Counted from the first letter of the stretch, positions 1 through 7,714 are shown. The stretch: DNA of 33,732 nt from Methylocystis suflitae (GCF_024448135.1 NZ_JAMRYX010000150.1:1-33732); one strand, 5' to 3'. Translations and numbers: made by a program. Notes: generated by a model not told the origin, from the sequence alone.

Positions 1-2
1 GC

Positions 3-857
3 GCCGCCCTTGAGGCGATGAGCGCCGCGCGCGAAGACATGGCGCGCAGCGAGGCGCAGCTGGAGGCCGCGCGCCAGCGCGTCGCCGACGTCGAGCGCGC
101 CATCGCGCATGATCTCGAATCGACGCCGCAAGCGCTCGCCCAACTCGCCGAGGTCAAAGACGGCGACGATCTGCCGGAGATCGCCGACATCGAACGGCGG
201 CTGGAGAATTTACGCGCCGACCGCGAACGGCTCGGCGCCGTCAATCTGCGCGCCGAGGACGAACTCACCGAGGTCGAGACGCAGCGCGAAAAGATGATCG
301 CCGAGCGCGACGATCTTTCGGAAGCGATCAAGAAACTGCGCGCCGCGATCGCCAGTCTCAACAAGGAGGGGCGCGAGCGCATGCTCGCGGCCTTCGACAA
401 GGTCAACGCGCATTTCAAGGAGCTGTTCACCATCCTTTTTGACGGCGGCGCGGCCGAACTGCAGCTTGTCGAAAGCGACGATCCGCTCGAGGCCGGCCTC
501 GACATTCTCGCCCGTCCGCCCGGCAAGAAGCCGACGACGATGACGCTGCTCTCGGGCGGCGAGCAGGCGCTGACCGCGATGTCGCTCATTTTCGCGGTGT
601 TCCTGACCAATCCGTCGCCGATCTGCGTGCTCGACGAGGTCGACGCGCCGCTCGACGACAGCAATGTCGAGCGCTTCTGCGATCTTTTGGAAGAGATGCG
701 CAAGAAGACCGACACGCGCTTCGTCACCATCACCCATAATCCGATCACCATGGCGCGCATGGACCGGCTCTTCGGCGTGACGCAAGCCGAGCGCGGCATC
801 TCGCAGCTCGTCTCGGTCGATCTTGAACAGGCGGAGAAATTCGCGCTGGCGAGTTGA
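3..857 (+). CDS. smc: Chromosome segregation ATPase SMC, C-terminal part (5' truncated by window edge)
   Basis: The reading frame is open from the first complete codon, so the start lies upstream of the window. What is visible is the end of the distal coiled coil (charged, heptad-like, roughly the first 120 codons) followed by the C-terminal half of the ABC ATPase head. The ABC signature LSGGEQ, the Walker B stretch [13 protein letters not shown] with its catalytic Glu, and the D-loop and switch histidine region (FVTITHNP) are all intact. SMC dimers with ScpA/ScpB condense and segregate the chromosome. RecN also carries such a head, but the exact [16 protein letters not shown] and [15 protein letters not shown] wording is typical of SMC. 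No frameshift is seen, and the gene ends on TGA. Confidence 0.95.
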   Translation, partial: AALEAMSAAREDMARSEAQLEAARQRVADVERAIAHDLESTPQALAQLAEVKDGDDLPEIADIERRLENLRADRERLGAVNLRAEDELTEVETQREKMIAERDDLSEAIKKLRAAIASLNKEGRERMLAAFDKVNAHFKELFTILFDGGAAELQLVESDDPLEAGLDILARPPGKKPTTMTLLSGGEQALTAMSLIFAVFLTNPSPICVLDEVDAPLDDSNVERFCDLLEEMRKKTDTRFVTITHNPITMARMDRLFGVTQAERGISQLVSVDLEQAEKFALAS

Positions 858-923
858 TGGTGAGTATAGAAAAAAATTTAGCTCCAAAGAAGTTGCGGCA
901 TCCGAAACGAGAGGTCGTGCAAG

Positions 924-1964
924 TTGGCCGCCGGCGCAAACCAGCATTTCCTTCCAAGATTTCTTCAAAAGCCGTTCGGCTCCTTGCCGAAGAGGAAAGA
1001 TATCTGGGTCTTTAGAAAAAGCGCTGCTCCTTGTCTGCGTCCTATCAAGAAGGTGGGGTCAGAGAACTACTTTTATTCCATGGTTGAAGAAACTGGCTCA
1101 CCTACACTTGACGATCGCATCACCGATATAGAAACAGCGCTTTCAAGGAAACTTAACGAGATTAGATCTCTGCCTTTCGCCGCGAGCGTTGCATCTGTCG
1201 TTGCCGCCGAAGTGGTGTTTCACCTAACTCAGCGAATGGCTCACTTTCGTTCGCTTCTTGGGGAAGCGGGGACGCAAATTTCGAAAACTCTGAGCGAGCT
1301 AGTGAGTGACGATCAGTGGGTTGGGAACGCGATCTGGACACGAGTTGCTCAAAGGCTTGATGAACATCTCACGCTGTCTTCAGAAGACGGCCGAGAGAGA
1401 GTGTCATCTGAACTGTTGAAGCAGATCGTGTTCCCGCACCTTCAGGAACATTTGGACAAGGCAGTCGCCGTAACGCGGACATTGGCGCATGGATTGGGCG
1501 AGTTTCTGGAAGATTCACCAGGAATGATTAGGGAGGCCCATAACGATGCAATCGGAGATTTCAAGCCGACGCCGCGGCAGCAGTTTCTTGAAAACTTGAA
1601 TTGGGTTGTTCAATCTGCCCCAAATCATCAAGCGATCCTGCCTGATTGCGTGGCGTTTGCCATTCTGCGCGATGGCTCGTCCGAACCTTACATGATTTCC
1701 GATCAAGGCCAGACCGACGCAGTCATAATGCCTGTTTCTCCGTCGAAATTACTCGTTGGGTACACGCCGAGATTTGTCTTTTGTGCAGAGTATGACTTCA
1801 ATGCAGCAGCGGCTCGTGCCAGTTACAATTTCTTTTTGGCGTCGACCAACGACCCGGCTTGCGGCCGAATCCAGCCGCTCATCGGCGAATGTACTGCGAT
1901 TATAAGAGCTGCGGGCCGCGAGGCGTTTACATCAGCGTATAGCCGCTATTCGTCCACGAAGTAA
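924..1964 (+). CDS. DUF4238 domain protein, probable horizontally acquired single gene
   Basis: This 346-residue protein of unknown function has the layout of the DUF4238 family. It has an N-terminal NQHFLPRFL motif (residues 6-14), a KDIWVF segment, a KKVGSENYFYS segment, then LDDRITDIE leading into a long helical middle. Near the C-terminus is VIMPVSPSKLLVG, resembling the family's P-[LV]-SP strand. The only start that keeps the NQHF motif is TTG at 924, with GAGAGG about nine bases upstream; an in-frame TAG at 879-881 limits extension. Starting at the ATG at 1080 would remove the N-terminal motif. Codon use is visibly AT-richer than in smc and the permease on either side, which suggests transfer. 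Family assignment is from motif memory, and no biochemical role is known to me. Confidence 0.65.
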   Translation: MAAGANQHFLPRFLQKPFGSLPKRKDIWVFRKSAAPCLRPIKKVGSENYFYSMVEETGSPTLDDRITDIETALSRKLNEIRSLPFAASVASVVAAEVVFHLTQRMAHFRSLLGEAGTQISKTLSELVSDDQWVGNAIWTRVAQRLDEHLTLSSEDGRERVSSELLKQIVFPHLQEHLDKAVAVTRTLAHGLGEFLEDSPGMIREAHNDAIGDFKPTPRQQFLENLNWVVQSAPNHQAILPDCVAFAILRDGSSEPYMISDQGQTDAVIMPVSPSKLLVGYTPRFVFCAEYDFNAAAARASYNFFLASTNDPACGRIQPLIGECTAIIRAAGREAFTSAYSRYSSTK

Positions 1965-2015
1965 CGGCTCATGCTTTTTTAATGCTGGTGCTCGGTTGCC
2001 GCCGAGCCACCCTAA

Positions 2016-3113
2016 ATGTCCCCGGACGAGATGCGCCTGGTTTTGGGCCGGAGCGCATTGGTCGCGCAATCGGGCGAAGCTGACATGACCAGAAGCGAAT
2101 TCGTTCTACGCTCGGCGATCTTCATCGCGCTCGCCCTCGCGCCGTTTCTCATCTGGCTGCTCTTCAATGTCATCATCCTTGCGACCGGCGCGGTGCTTGT
2201 CGCAACGCTCATTCACCTCGTTGCAACGCCGTTCCTGAAGATCCGCCTGCCGCGCGGTGTGGCGCTCACGCTTTCGGGCCTGCTGATCGCCTCGATCATC
2301 GGCGGGACTTTCTATCTCTTCGGCCGTACGATGGCTGGCGAGTTTCACGACGTGTTGCGCCGCGCCGAGCAGACGGCGGACGCGATCTCGCTCGAAATCA
2401 CCCGATCAGGACTCTCCGACTATCTGCCGTCCTCCTTCGGCGAAAATATTTCGCTGTCCGGTCTGATCGGACGTTCGTTCACCGTCAGCATCGAGGCCGT
2501 TCTTGGCGGGCTCGTGGCTTTTTTCGCCGGCGTGTTCATCGCGAGCGAGCCGGCGCTCTACAGCGAAGGCTTCACGCTGCTGTTTGCGCCGCGCTGGCGC
2601 AATAGAGCTCGCGAAACGCTCGGTCACGTCTCCACCGCGCTGCGCCGCTGGCTGCTCGGTCAGATGATTGAAATGGTCACGATGGGCGTCATGGCCGGCG
2701 TGGCGGTCTGGCTCATCGGCCTGCCATCGCCCTTCGCGCTTGGCGCCATATCGGGGCTCTCGGAATTCATCCCCTATATCGGGCCGATTCTGGCGATCTT
2801 TCCTTCAGTGGCGGTCGCGGCGACGATCGGACCCTATACGATGCTTTGGACGATCCTCGCCTACCTCGCCATTCATCAGCTCGACGGCAATATGATCATG
2901 CCGCTCATCCAGCGGCAATTGGTGCGGGTGCCGCCGGCGCTGATGCTCATTTCGATCGCGCTGTTCGGCACGCTGTTCGGTCTCGGCGCGACGATCTTCG
3001 CCGCGCCGCTGACGGTCGTCATCTATGTCGCGGTGATCAAGCTCTATGTGCGGGATACGCTGGGCGAGTCGACGACGCTTCCGGGAGAGAAGGCGCAAAC
3101 ACCCTCCCCTTGA
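2016..3113 (+). CDS. AI-2E family transporter (UPF0118 permease)
   Basis: An integral membrane protein of up to 365 residues with the topology of the AI-2E/UPF0118 permeases: two N-terminal hairpin helices, a long soluble region (about residues 105-165), then helices containing the conserved GLPSPFALGAISGLSEFIPYIGP stretch and a LDGNMIMPLIQ segment. Members are described as exporters of autoinducer-2, cations or other small solutes; the substrate cannot be told from sequence. The ATG at 2085 (MTRSEFVLRS) is an equally plausible start, because residues 1-23 are hydrophilic and lack the family's usual N-terminus. The stop codon lies within the first unit of a REP-like repeat (3101-3149), so the last residues of the tail are encoded by the repeat. 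Confidence 0.88.
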   Translation: MSPDEMRLVLGRSALVAQSGEADMTRSEFVLRSAIFIALALAPFLIWLLFNVIILATGAVLVATLIHLVATPFLKIRLPRGVALTLSGLLIASIIGGTFYLFGRTMAGEFHDVLRRAEQTADAISLEITRSGLSDYLPSSFGENISLSGLIGRSFTVSIEAVLGGLVAFFAGVFIASEPALYSEGFTLLFAPRWRNRARETLGHVSTALRRWLLGQMIEMVTMGVMAGVAVWLIGLPSPFALGAISGLSEFIPYIGPILAIFPSVAVAATIGPYTMLWTILAYLAIHQLDGNMIMPLIQRQLVRVPPALMLISIALFGTLFGLGATIFAAPLTVVIYVAVIKLYVRDTLGESTTLPGEKAQTPSP

Positions 3114-3273
3114 GGGGGAGGGTCGCGCCGAAGGCGCGGGGTGGGGTGAAGCCCTTCTTCAATGACTCCTTATGGCGCGCGCCATTCAGTTCGCGTTTGT
3201 TTTATGCATTTATCCGTAAGTCACCCCACCCCGAAACGCTTCGCGTTTCGACCCTCCCCCTCAAGGGGAGGGT
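3101..3273. repeat. REP-like element: two inverted units with covarying hairpin cores
   Basis: Unit 1 is 3101-3149 and unit 2, on the opposite strand, is 3221-3273. A 24-base arm (3101-3124) matches the reverse complement of 3250-3273 exactly and is itself a stem (ACCCTCCCC/GGGGAGGGT). A 12-base arm, GGGGTGGGGTGA, at 3138-3149 matches 3221-3232 inverted. Between the arms each unit has a small hairpin of different sequence and length, GCGCC-GAA-GGCGC (3125-3137) and GAAACGC-TTC-GCGTTTC (3233-3249), with pairing preserved. The pair flanks about 70 bases of unremarkable sequence. It follows the permease and overlaps its last codons. It may act as a transcript end or stabiliser; that is inference. 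Confidence 0.85.
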
Positions 3274-3331
3274 GGGCGCGACACGACGAACGCCGTCGTT
3301 CTGCCGTAGCAATTGACCTGCAAAAAAGCTC

Positions 3332-4027
3332 ATGGATTGGCGCGCGCCGGTAATGGATTATTGCGAAAGGCAGAGTTCGGCCTTCTGGGCGGAGCCGGCG
3401 AACGCCTTGAGCAATGTCGCTTTTGTGATCGCCGCCGCCAGCGCCTTTCTTCTTTGGCGACGGCGGGGCGGGGCGGATTATCCTGCGCTCGCGCTCATCA
3501 TCGTCACGGCGTCGGTGGGCGTCGGGAGCTTCGTTTTCCATACGATCGCGACGCGCGGCGCCATGCTGCTCGACGTCGTTCCGATCGCGATCTTCATCTA
3601 TGGCTATTTTCTGCTGGCGCTTCGCCGGTACTTTCGTCTGTCGATGGTTCCGGCGATGGCGATCACGCTTGGCTTCGCCGCCGGCTCGTCTTTCGCGACG
3701 ACCGTGGACGCGCTGAATGGTTCGGTCGGCTATCTGCCGGCGCTCGCGGCGCTGGCCATTTTCGCCGCGCTGCTTTGGACGTCGCCCGGACAGCGCGGTA
3801 CGGCTCACGCGCTTGCCGCCGCCGCGCTGCTTTTCGCAATCTCGCTGGTCTTTCGAACGATCGACCGCGCGATCTGTCCCGCCTTTCCGCTCGGCGCGCA
3901 TTTTCTGTGGCATATGCTGAACGCCTGCGTATTGTGGCTGCTGCTGCGCGCGGCGATTCTCGCTGGACCGCGCCCGGACAATCAGGCGAGCCCGATCCAG
4001 AACGCGAAAGAGCCGACCGCCGCGTGA
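3332..4027 (+). CDS. Ceramidase-family (CREST superfamily) membrane protein
   Basis: A 231-residue protein with about seven hydrophobic segments. It has the alkaline-ceramidase family pattern: YCER near the N-terminus (residues 10-13), FWAEPANALSN (19-28), GSFVFHT (65-71), an Asp after the next loop (D81), and a C-terminal HFLWH (190-194). In the CREST superfamily, Ser, two to three His and an Asp line a metal site that hydrolyses amide bonds; S66, H70, D81, H190 and H194 fit. Bacterial substrates are mostly unproven, so ceramide hydrolysis should not be assumed. The start at 3332 follows an A-rich stretch without a clear Shine-Dalgarno. The 3' end overlaps the convergent CPBP gene by 46 bases. 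Confidence 0.85.
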   Translation: MDWRAPVMDYCERQSSAFWAEPANALSNVAFVIAAASAFLLWRRRGGADYPALALIIVTASVGVGSFVFHTIATRGAMLLDVVPIAIFIYGYFLLALRRYFRLSMVPAMAITLGFAAGSSFATTVDALNGSVGYLPALAALAIFAALLWTSPGQRGTAHALAAAALLFAISLVFRTIDRAICPAFPLGAHFLWHMLNACVLWLLLRAAILAGPRPDNQASPIQNAKEPTAA

Positions 4028-4581
4028 GAGGCGGTCAGCGGCCAGACGTTGCGCGTGAAAAGATATGCGGTGCTCCATGCGACTCCGGCCAGAAACGTAT
4101 TGGCGAGCAGGACGGGATCGCCATAGGCGCCGTGCATCAGCGAAAAGACCGCCGAGGAAAACAGCACGTAATGGCGTCCGCTCATCTGCAGCCGATCGGC
4201 GATCAGCTTGGGGACCGAGCGGCAGACGACCTCCTGGCAGGGGCTCGACACGAACACATAGAAGGGCGCGAAGGCGACCCAGTTCGGCTCCGGAGCCGAA
4301 TGGTTCAGGAACTGCGCTTCGACGACGACTCCCGCTACGAGAAGACAGGTCAGCGCGCCGCAGATGAGCCAGGCGCGAGCGCCCCTGGGCGCGCCCAGAC
4401 CGAGTTCAGCGAAGGAATATCCGCCGAGCACGCAGGCCGCGATGCAAAGAACGGAAACGACAAGCAGCGCCTCAAAGCGGATTTGAAACGACAGCGCGCC
4501 GCTGGCGATCGCGAGGCTCGGCGCGAGCAGCAGGAGCAGGAAGCCGATCAGCGGCGCGAGGGATCGCAAGGGGAGCGTCAT
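3982..4581 (-). CDS. CPBP-family intramembrane protease-like protein
   Basis: A 199-residue, strongly hydrophobic protein with the three CPBP (CAAX protease / bacteriocin-processing, Abi) motifs. Motif 1 reads Q-E-V-V-C-R (116-121) where the family normally has E-E-x-x-x-R, so the first Glu is Gln. Motif 2 is FSLMH (146-150) and motif 3 is ASHAAVGS with H186. The second Glu and both histidines remain, so activity is possible but not certain. Family members cleave prenylated or membrane proteins, or act as scaffolds. The gene is convergent with the ceramidase-family gene and overlaps it by 46 bases. It is divergent from atpI across about 310 bases. Confidence 0.8.
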   Translation of the reverse strand: MTLPLRSLAPLIGFLLLLLAPSLAIASGALSFQIRFEALLVVSVLCIAACVLGGYSFAELGLGAPRGARAWLICGALTCLLVAGVVVEAQFLNHSAPEPNWVAFAPFYVFVSSPCQEVVCRSVPKLIADRLQMSGRHYVLFSSAVFSLMHGAYGDPVLLANTFLAGVAWSTAYLFTRNVWPLTASHAAVGSFAFWIGLA

Positions 4582-4892
4582 AAAAGCGTAACAGATTTAC
4601 CGCTGTCACAGTTCCGCGCCCGCGCCCTCCGGCAATTTGCCGCGCCGCGGCGCCTTGTCGGAGAGCAGATGGGTCCGCTTGGACAAACATGCTTTCATTT
4701 CAGCCGGTTATCAAAACGAGCCTCGCCTTGACTAAATGAATGACCGGAAATATGTTGCGCGCGGCTCGAAAGGATTGGCCGCAAGCCGAGAGTTTCGCGC
4801 CGTCTCCCGAACGGTTCGACTTTTCCGTCGCGCGGCGTCGCGCCATCGTTCAATTTTTGCGCATGGCGCAATCTGCGAGGCGAACAACGCCG
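4582..4892. other. Divergent intergenic region between CPBP gene and atpI
   Basis: About 310 bases without a convincing gene. In-frame codons upstream of the chosen atpI start continue to 4740 but encode an arginine-rich stretch unlike AtpI N-termini, so I treat them as leader. The one promoter-like sequence I can support (4728-4756) is listed separately. No repeat or strong hairpin is seen. Confidence 0.5.
4728..4756 (+). promoter_or_regulatory. Candidate sigma70-type promoter of the atp operon
   Basis: TTGACT at 4728-4733, a 17-base spacer and TATGTT at 4751-4756 resemble -35 and -10 hexamers (five and four matches to consensus). The predicted transcript start near 4763 would leave a leader of about 130 bases before atpI. 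Supported only by pattern and position. Confidence 0.4.
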
Positions 4893-5228
4893 ATGAGCGA
4901 CGAAAACGAGGAAGACGCGGAGCGCGCGGCGCTCAACGCGCGGCTCCAAAAGCTCAACGCGGCCTTGCGCAAGGTCGACGAAGAGAAGGCCGCCGAAGAG
5001 GCGCCGCGGACGGAGCGCAAGGGCTTCACGCGCGCCATGCGCGTCGGCCTCAACGCGTTCTCCGAATTCGTCGGGGCGGTGTTGGTCAGCGCCGTCATTG
5101 GCTGGCAGGCGGATCAGTGGCTTGGCACGACGCCATGGCTTCTGATCGTAATGCTGGGACTAGGCGTCGCGGCGGGATTTTGGAACGTCTATCGCGTGGC
5201 GAAACCGAAAGGGCCGGGCGAAGACTAG
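4893..5228 (+). CDS. atpI: ATP synthase protein I (AtpI)
   Basis: A 111-residue protein with a charged, coiled N-terminus (residues 1-45) and two transmembrane helices at the C-terminus (FSEFVGAVLVSAVIGWQADQ, then a helix ending GFWNVYRV). This matches alphaproteobacterial AtpI, an accessory protein thought to help c-ring assembly and Mg2+ handling of the F1Fo synthase. I chose ATG 4893 (MSDENEEDAE) because GAGG precedes it and the upstream codons look non-coding; ATG 4863 is an alternative. It heads the Fo operon. Its TAG stop forms the first bases of a dispersed repeat (5226-5339), which separates it from atpB by about 170 bases, a wide gap for this operon. Confidence 0.9.
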   Translation: MSDENEEDAERAALNARLQKLNAALRKVDEEKAAEEAPRTERKGFTRAMRVGLNAFSEFVGAVLVSAVIGWQADQWLGTTPWLLIVMLGLGVAAGFWNVYRVAKPKGPGED

Positions 5229-5339
5229 AGCAGGTTTTCGAAAAAGTGACAGACTTTTTCGATGAGAGCCTGCTCCAACGTTTTGATTTGGAGCGATTCC
5301 TATCGATCACATGGTTCCATGCGATCGGGAAGCGCTCTA
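5226..5339 (+). repeat. Dispersed palindromic repeat, copy A (between atpI and atpB)
   Basis: About 114 bases bounded by TAGAGC and GCTCTA. It contains two hairpins: GAGCAGG...CCTGCTC enclosing CGAAAAAGT/ACTTTTTCG, and CGATCACATGG/CCATGCGATCG with a TT loop. It is nearly the reverse complement of 7599-7714 (copy B), and 17968-18006 is a deleted relative (copy C). It sits inside the Fo operon and could weaken or process the transcript between atpI and the core subunits, but that is inference. Confidence 0.85.
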
Positions 5340-5399
5340 GGGAACACGAAGGCGCATCCAGCGCCAAGCGGGGCCGGGCGGCGACGCCCGGAAAAAGCG

Positions 5400-6167
5400 A
5401 TGAATCCGGAAGAAGCAGCCGCAAAGTCCAATCCCATCGAGCAGTTCGAACTGCATCGACTGTGGCCCTTCGAGATCAACGGGATCGAGACCTCCTTCAC
5501 CAACGCCTCGCTGTTCATGTTGCTCGCCGCGCTCGGCGTCGTCGCGCTGATGATCCTTGCGACCTCCAAGAAGGCGATCGTGCCGGGCCGCGTGCAGGCC
5601 ATGGCCGAGATGCTCTATGAATTCGTCGCCGGCATGGTGCGTCAGACCGCCGGGACGGAAGGGATGAAGTTCTTTCCCTTCGTCTTCACGCTCTTCGCCT
5701 TCATTCTCATCGCCAATCTGATCGGGCTTGTGCCCTACACCTATTCGGTGACGAGTCAGATCGTCGTCACCTTCGCCTTCGCGATCGTGGTGATCTCGCT
5801 CGTGGTTGTTTACGGCCTCTATCGCCACGGCTTCGGATTCCTCAACCTTTTCGTGCCGCATGGCGTGCCGCTGCCCGTGCTCGTCGTGCTGGTGCCGATC
5901 GAGATCATCTCCTTTCTGTCGCGGCCGGTGTCGCTTTCCGTCCGTCTCTTCGCCAATATCCTTGCAGGCCACATCACCCTCGCCGTGTTCGGCGGCTTCG
6001 TGGTGATGCTGCTCGGGGCCGGCGTCTGGGCGGCGCTCGCGCCCGTGCCGATCCTGGCGATCGTCGCGCTCTATGCGCTCGAACTGCTCGTCGCCTGTCT
6101 GCAGGCGTTCGTCTTCAGCGTTCTCACATGCGTCTATCTGAACGACGCAATTCACCCGGGCCACTGA
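5400..6167 (+). CDS. atpB: F1Fo ATP synthase subunit a
   Basis: A 255-residue membrane subunit that forms the two proton half-channels facing the c-ring. The helix carrying the essential arginine is clear: SLSVRLFANILAGH, with R182 equivalent to E. coli Arg210. Further family marks are FVFTLFAFILIANLIGLVPY (about 95-113) and the C-terminal ALELLVACLQAFVFSVLTCVYL. The start at 5400 (MNPEEAAAKSNPIEQFELH) is the usual N-terminus for the family; upstream in-frame codons run through repeat copy A. It is followed at 45 bases by atpE and is co-transcribed with the other Fo genes. Confidence 0.96.
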   Translation: MNPEEAAAKSNPIEQFELHRLWPFEINGIETSFTNASLFMLLAALGVVALMILATSKKAIVPGRVQAMAEMLYEFVAGMVRQTAGTEGMKFFPFVFTLFAFILIANLIGLVPYTYSVTSQIVVTFAFAIVVISLVVVYGLYRHGFGFLNLFVPHGVPLPVLVVLVPIEIISFLSRPVSLSVRLFANILAGHITLAVFGGFVVMLLGAGVWAALAPVPILAIVALYALELLVACLQAFVFSVLTCVYLNDAIHPGH

Positions 6168-6212
6168 TAAAAATCGAACAATAAACGTCGCCCCATTCAG
6201 CAGGAGAAAGAT

Positions 6213-6434
6213 ATGTCAGAAATGCAACTCGTCGGCGCCGGACTGGCGGCGATCGGCACCGGCGCCGCGGCGATCGGCGTCGGCATCATTTTCGGCAACT
6301 TCGTCAACGGCGCCCTGCGCAACCCGTCGGCGGCCGCTTCCCAGTTCACCAACGCCATCATTGGCGCGGCGCTCGCCGAAGGCCTGGGCATCTTCGCCTT
6401 CCTCATCGCTATCCTGCTGTTCCTGAAGCAGTGA
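6213..6434 (+). CDS. atpE: F1Fo ATP synthase subunit c
   Basis: A 73-residue hairpin of two membrane helices, the proton-carrying rotor subunit. The glycine-rich first helix ([21 protein letters not shown]), the polar loop R36-N37-P38 and the ion-binding carboxylate E56 in ALAEGLGIF are all present. There is no Na+-type ligand pattern, so it is proton-coupled. The start is well fixed by AGGAG seven to eight bases before the ATG, a strong site as expected for the most abundant subunit. The start chosen for atpF' lies 84 bases beyond the stop. Confidence 0.97.
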   Translation: MSEMQLVGAGLAAIGTGAAAIGVGIIFGNFVNGALRNPSAAASQFTNAIIGAALAEGLGIFAFLIAILLFLKQ

Positions 6435-6517
6435 CGTTTCGCGTCCGGCCTTGCGGCCGGGCGCGCTTTCTCATGCGCCGCGCGGCAGCCGCGCGGCCTT
6501 TGTCCGAGACTTGGATC

Positions 6518-7093
6518 ATGTCCATGGCGATCATCTCTTCCGCTTTCGCCGCCGAGGGCGAGCAGACGACGCACGAGGCCGTCGGCGCCGGCGAGGCGCA
6601 TCACGAGGGCGTCTTTCCGCCCTTCCAGACCGAAAATTTCGCGCCGCAGATTTTCTGGCTCGTCATCATTTTCGGACTGCTCTACGTGCTGATGTCGCGC
6701 ATCGCGCTTCCGCGCGTGGGCGGGATCATCGAGAACCGGGGCGCCAAGATCGCTTCAGATCTCAGCGCCGCGCGCGAGATGCAGTCGAAGGCGCAGGCCG
6801 CCGCGGCCGCGAATGACGAAAACCTCCGTCGCCGTCGTGACGAGGCGCAGGGCATCGGCCGTGAGGCGCAGCACAAAATCGCCGCTGAGAGCGCAAGGCA
6901 GCGCGCGCTCGCCGAATCGCAGGCGGCGGAGAAAATCCGCGCCGCCGACGAACGCATCGCGAGCGCAAAGACAAAGGCGCTGGCCAATGTCGAGCAGATC
7001 GCCGTCGACGCCGCCGCCTCCATCGTCGAGAAGCTCACCGGCGCCAAAATCGACCAGGCCGCGCTCGCCAAGCACGCGACATCGTCGAACTGA
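6518..7093 (+). CDS. atpF': F1Fo ATP synthase subunit b'
   Basis: A 191-residue peripheral-stalk subunit: a short leader, one membrane helix (PQIFWLVIIFGLLYVLMSRIALPRV, about residues 44-68), then a long alanine- and charge-rich helix that dimerises with b. The PRVGGIIENR segment after the membrane helix and the extended N-terminus mark it as the b' type found with b in alphaproteobacteria and phototrophs. I chose ATG 6518 (MSMAIISS); ATG 6524 is close behind. A longer frame opens at GTG 6431, overlapping the atpE stop, but its extra 29 residues are arginine-rich and unlike the family. No strong Shine-Dalgarno is seen for any choice. Confidence 0.9.
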   Translation: MSMAIISSAFAAEGEQTTHEAVGAGEAHHEGVFPPFQTENFAPQIFWLVIIFGLLYVLMSRIALPRVGGIIENRGAKIASDLSAAREMQSKAQAAAAANDENLRRRRDEAQGIGREAQHKIAAESARQRALAESQAAEKIRAADERIASAKTKALANVEQIAVDAAASIVEKLTGAKIDQAALAKHATSSN

Positions 7094-7104
7094 GGAGAGG
7101 CTCA

Positions 7105-7584
7105 ATGCATTTCGACGCGGAATTCTACGTCGCCGTCGGCTTCACGATCTTCGTTCTCGTGATGGTTTGGGTCGGCGCGCACTCTAAGTTCGCCGCGTTC
7201 ATCGATGCGCGCATCAACCGCATCAAGGGCGAACTCGCCGAAGCCGAACGCCTGCGCAACGAAGCGGAGGCGCTTCTTGCGTCCTTCGAACAGAAGCGGG
7301 CGGAAGCCGAAGCCGAAGCCAAGTCCATTGTCGCGCAGGCGAAGGAAGAGGCGGAATTGATCGCCGCCGAGGGGCGTCGTCGTCTCGGCGAATTCATGGA
7401 CCGCAGCGTCAAGCAGGTCGAACAGAAGATCGCTCAGGCGGAGGCGCAGGCCTCGGCCGAAGTGCGCGCCGCCGCCGCCGACGCCGCAGTCAAGATCGCC
7501 GAGCGCGCGCTCTCCGCCGGCGCAGGCGCTGGCAAGGATTTCGTCGGCGACGGCATCAAGGAATTGAAGTCGCTCGCGCACTGA
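7105..7584 (+). CDS. atpF: F1Fo ATP synthase subunit b
   Basis: A 159-residue peripheral-stalk subunit with a very short N-terminus, one membrane helix (FYVAVGFTIFVLVMVWVGAH, residues 7-26) and a long Ala/Glu/Lys/Arg coiled helix that reaches F1 to prevent co-rotation. The FIDARINRIKGELAEAERLR segment is typical. The start is supported by GAGGAGAGG just upstream, and only 11 bases separate it from atpF'. It is the last gene of the operon; F1 genes are not in the window, as expected from the split arrangement in alphaproteobacteria. Repeat copy B follows 14 bases after the stop. Confidence 0.95.
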   Translation: MHFDAEFYVAVGFTIFVLVMVWVGAHSKFAAFIDARINRIKGELAEAERLRNEAEALLASFEQKRAEAEAEAKSIVAQAKEEAELIAAEGRRRLGEFMDRSVKQVEQKIAQAEAQASAEVRAAAADAAVKIAERALSAGAGAGKDFVGDGIKELKSLAH

Positions 7585-7598
7585 CGAGAAGCGCGGCT

Positions 7599-7714
7599 TA
7601 GAGCGCTTCCCGATCACATGGAACCATGTGATCGATAAGGAATCGCTCAAAATCAAAATGTTGGAGCAGGTTCGCATCGAAAAAGTCTGTCGACTTTTTC
7701 GGAGCCTGCTTTAG
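7599..7714 (-). repeat. Dispersed palindromic repeat, copy B (after atpF)
   Basis: This is the inverted counterpart of copy A (5226-5339), with the same two-hairpin plan. Here the distal stem CGATCACATGG/CCATGTGATCG pairs perfectly, where copy A has one mismatch. The other hairpin has CGAAAAAGT/ACTTTTTCG. It lies between convergent atpF and the minus-strand gene ending at 7711, whose TAA stop falls inside the repeat edge. It could serve as a two-way transcript end; no long T tract is present. Confidence 0.85.

Noticed and set aside
1060-1080. GGGGTCAGAG string suggesting a transposon-associated repeat before an ATG at 1080
   Set aside because: It lies inside the DUF4238 frame and encodes the conserved KKVGSENYFYS segment, so it is coding sequence.
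3100-3330. Possible CRISPR array or insertion sequence at the 3.1 kb repeats
   Set aside because: Only two units, inverted rather than direct, with no spacers of uniform size and no transposase.
4740-4892. N-terminal extension of AtpI by 51 residues
   Set aside because: The extra sequence is unlike AtpI, includes the predicted promoter -10 region, and a better start follows at 4893.
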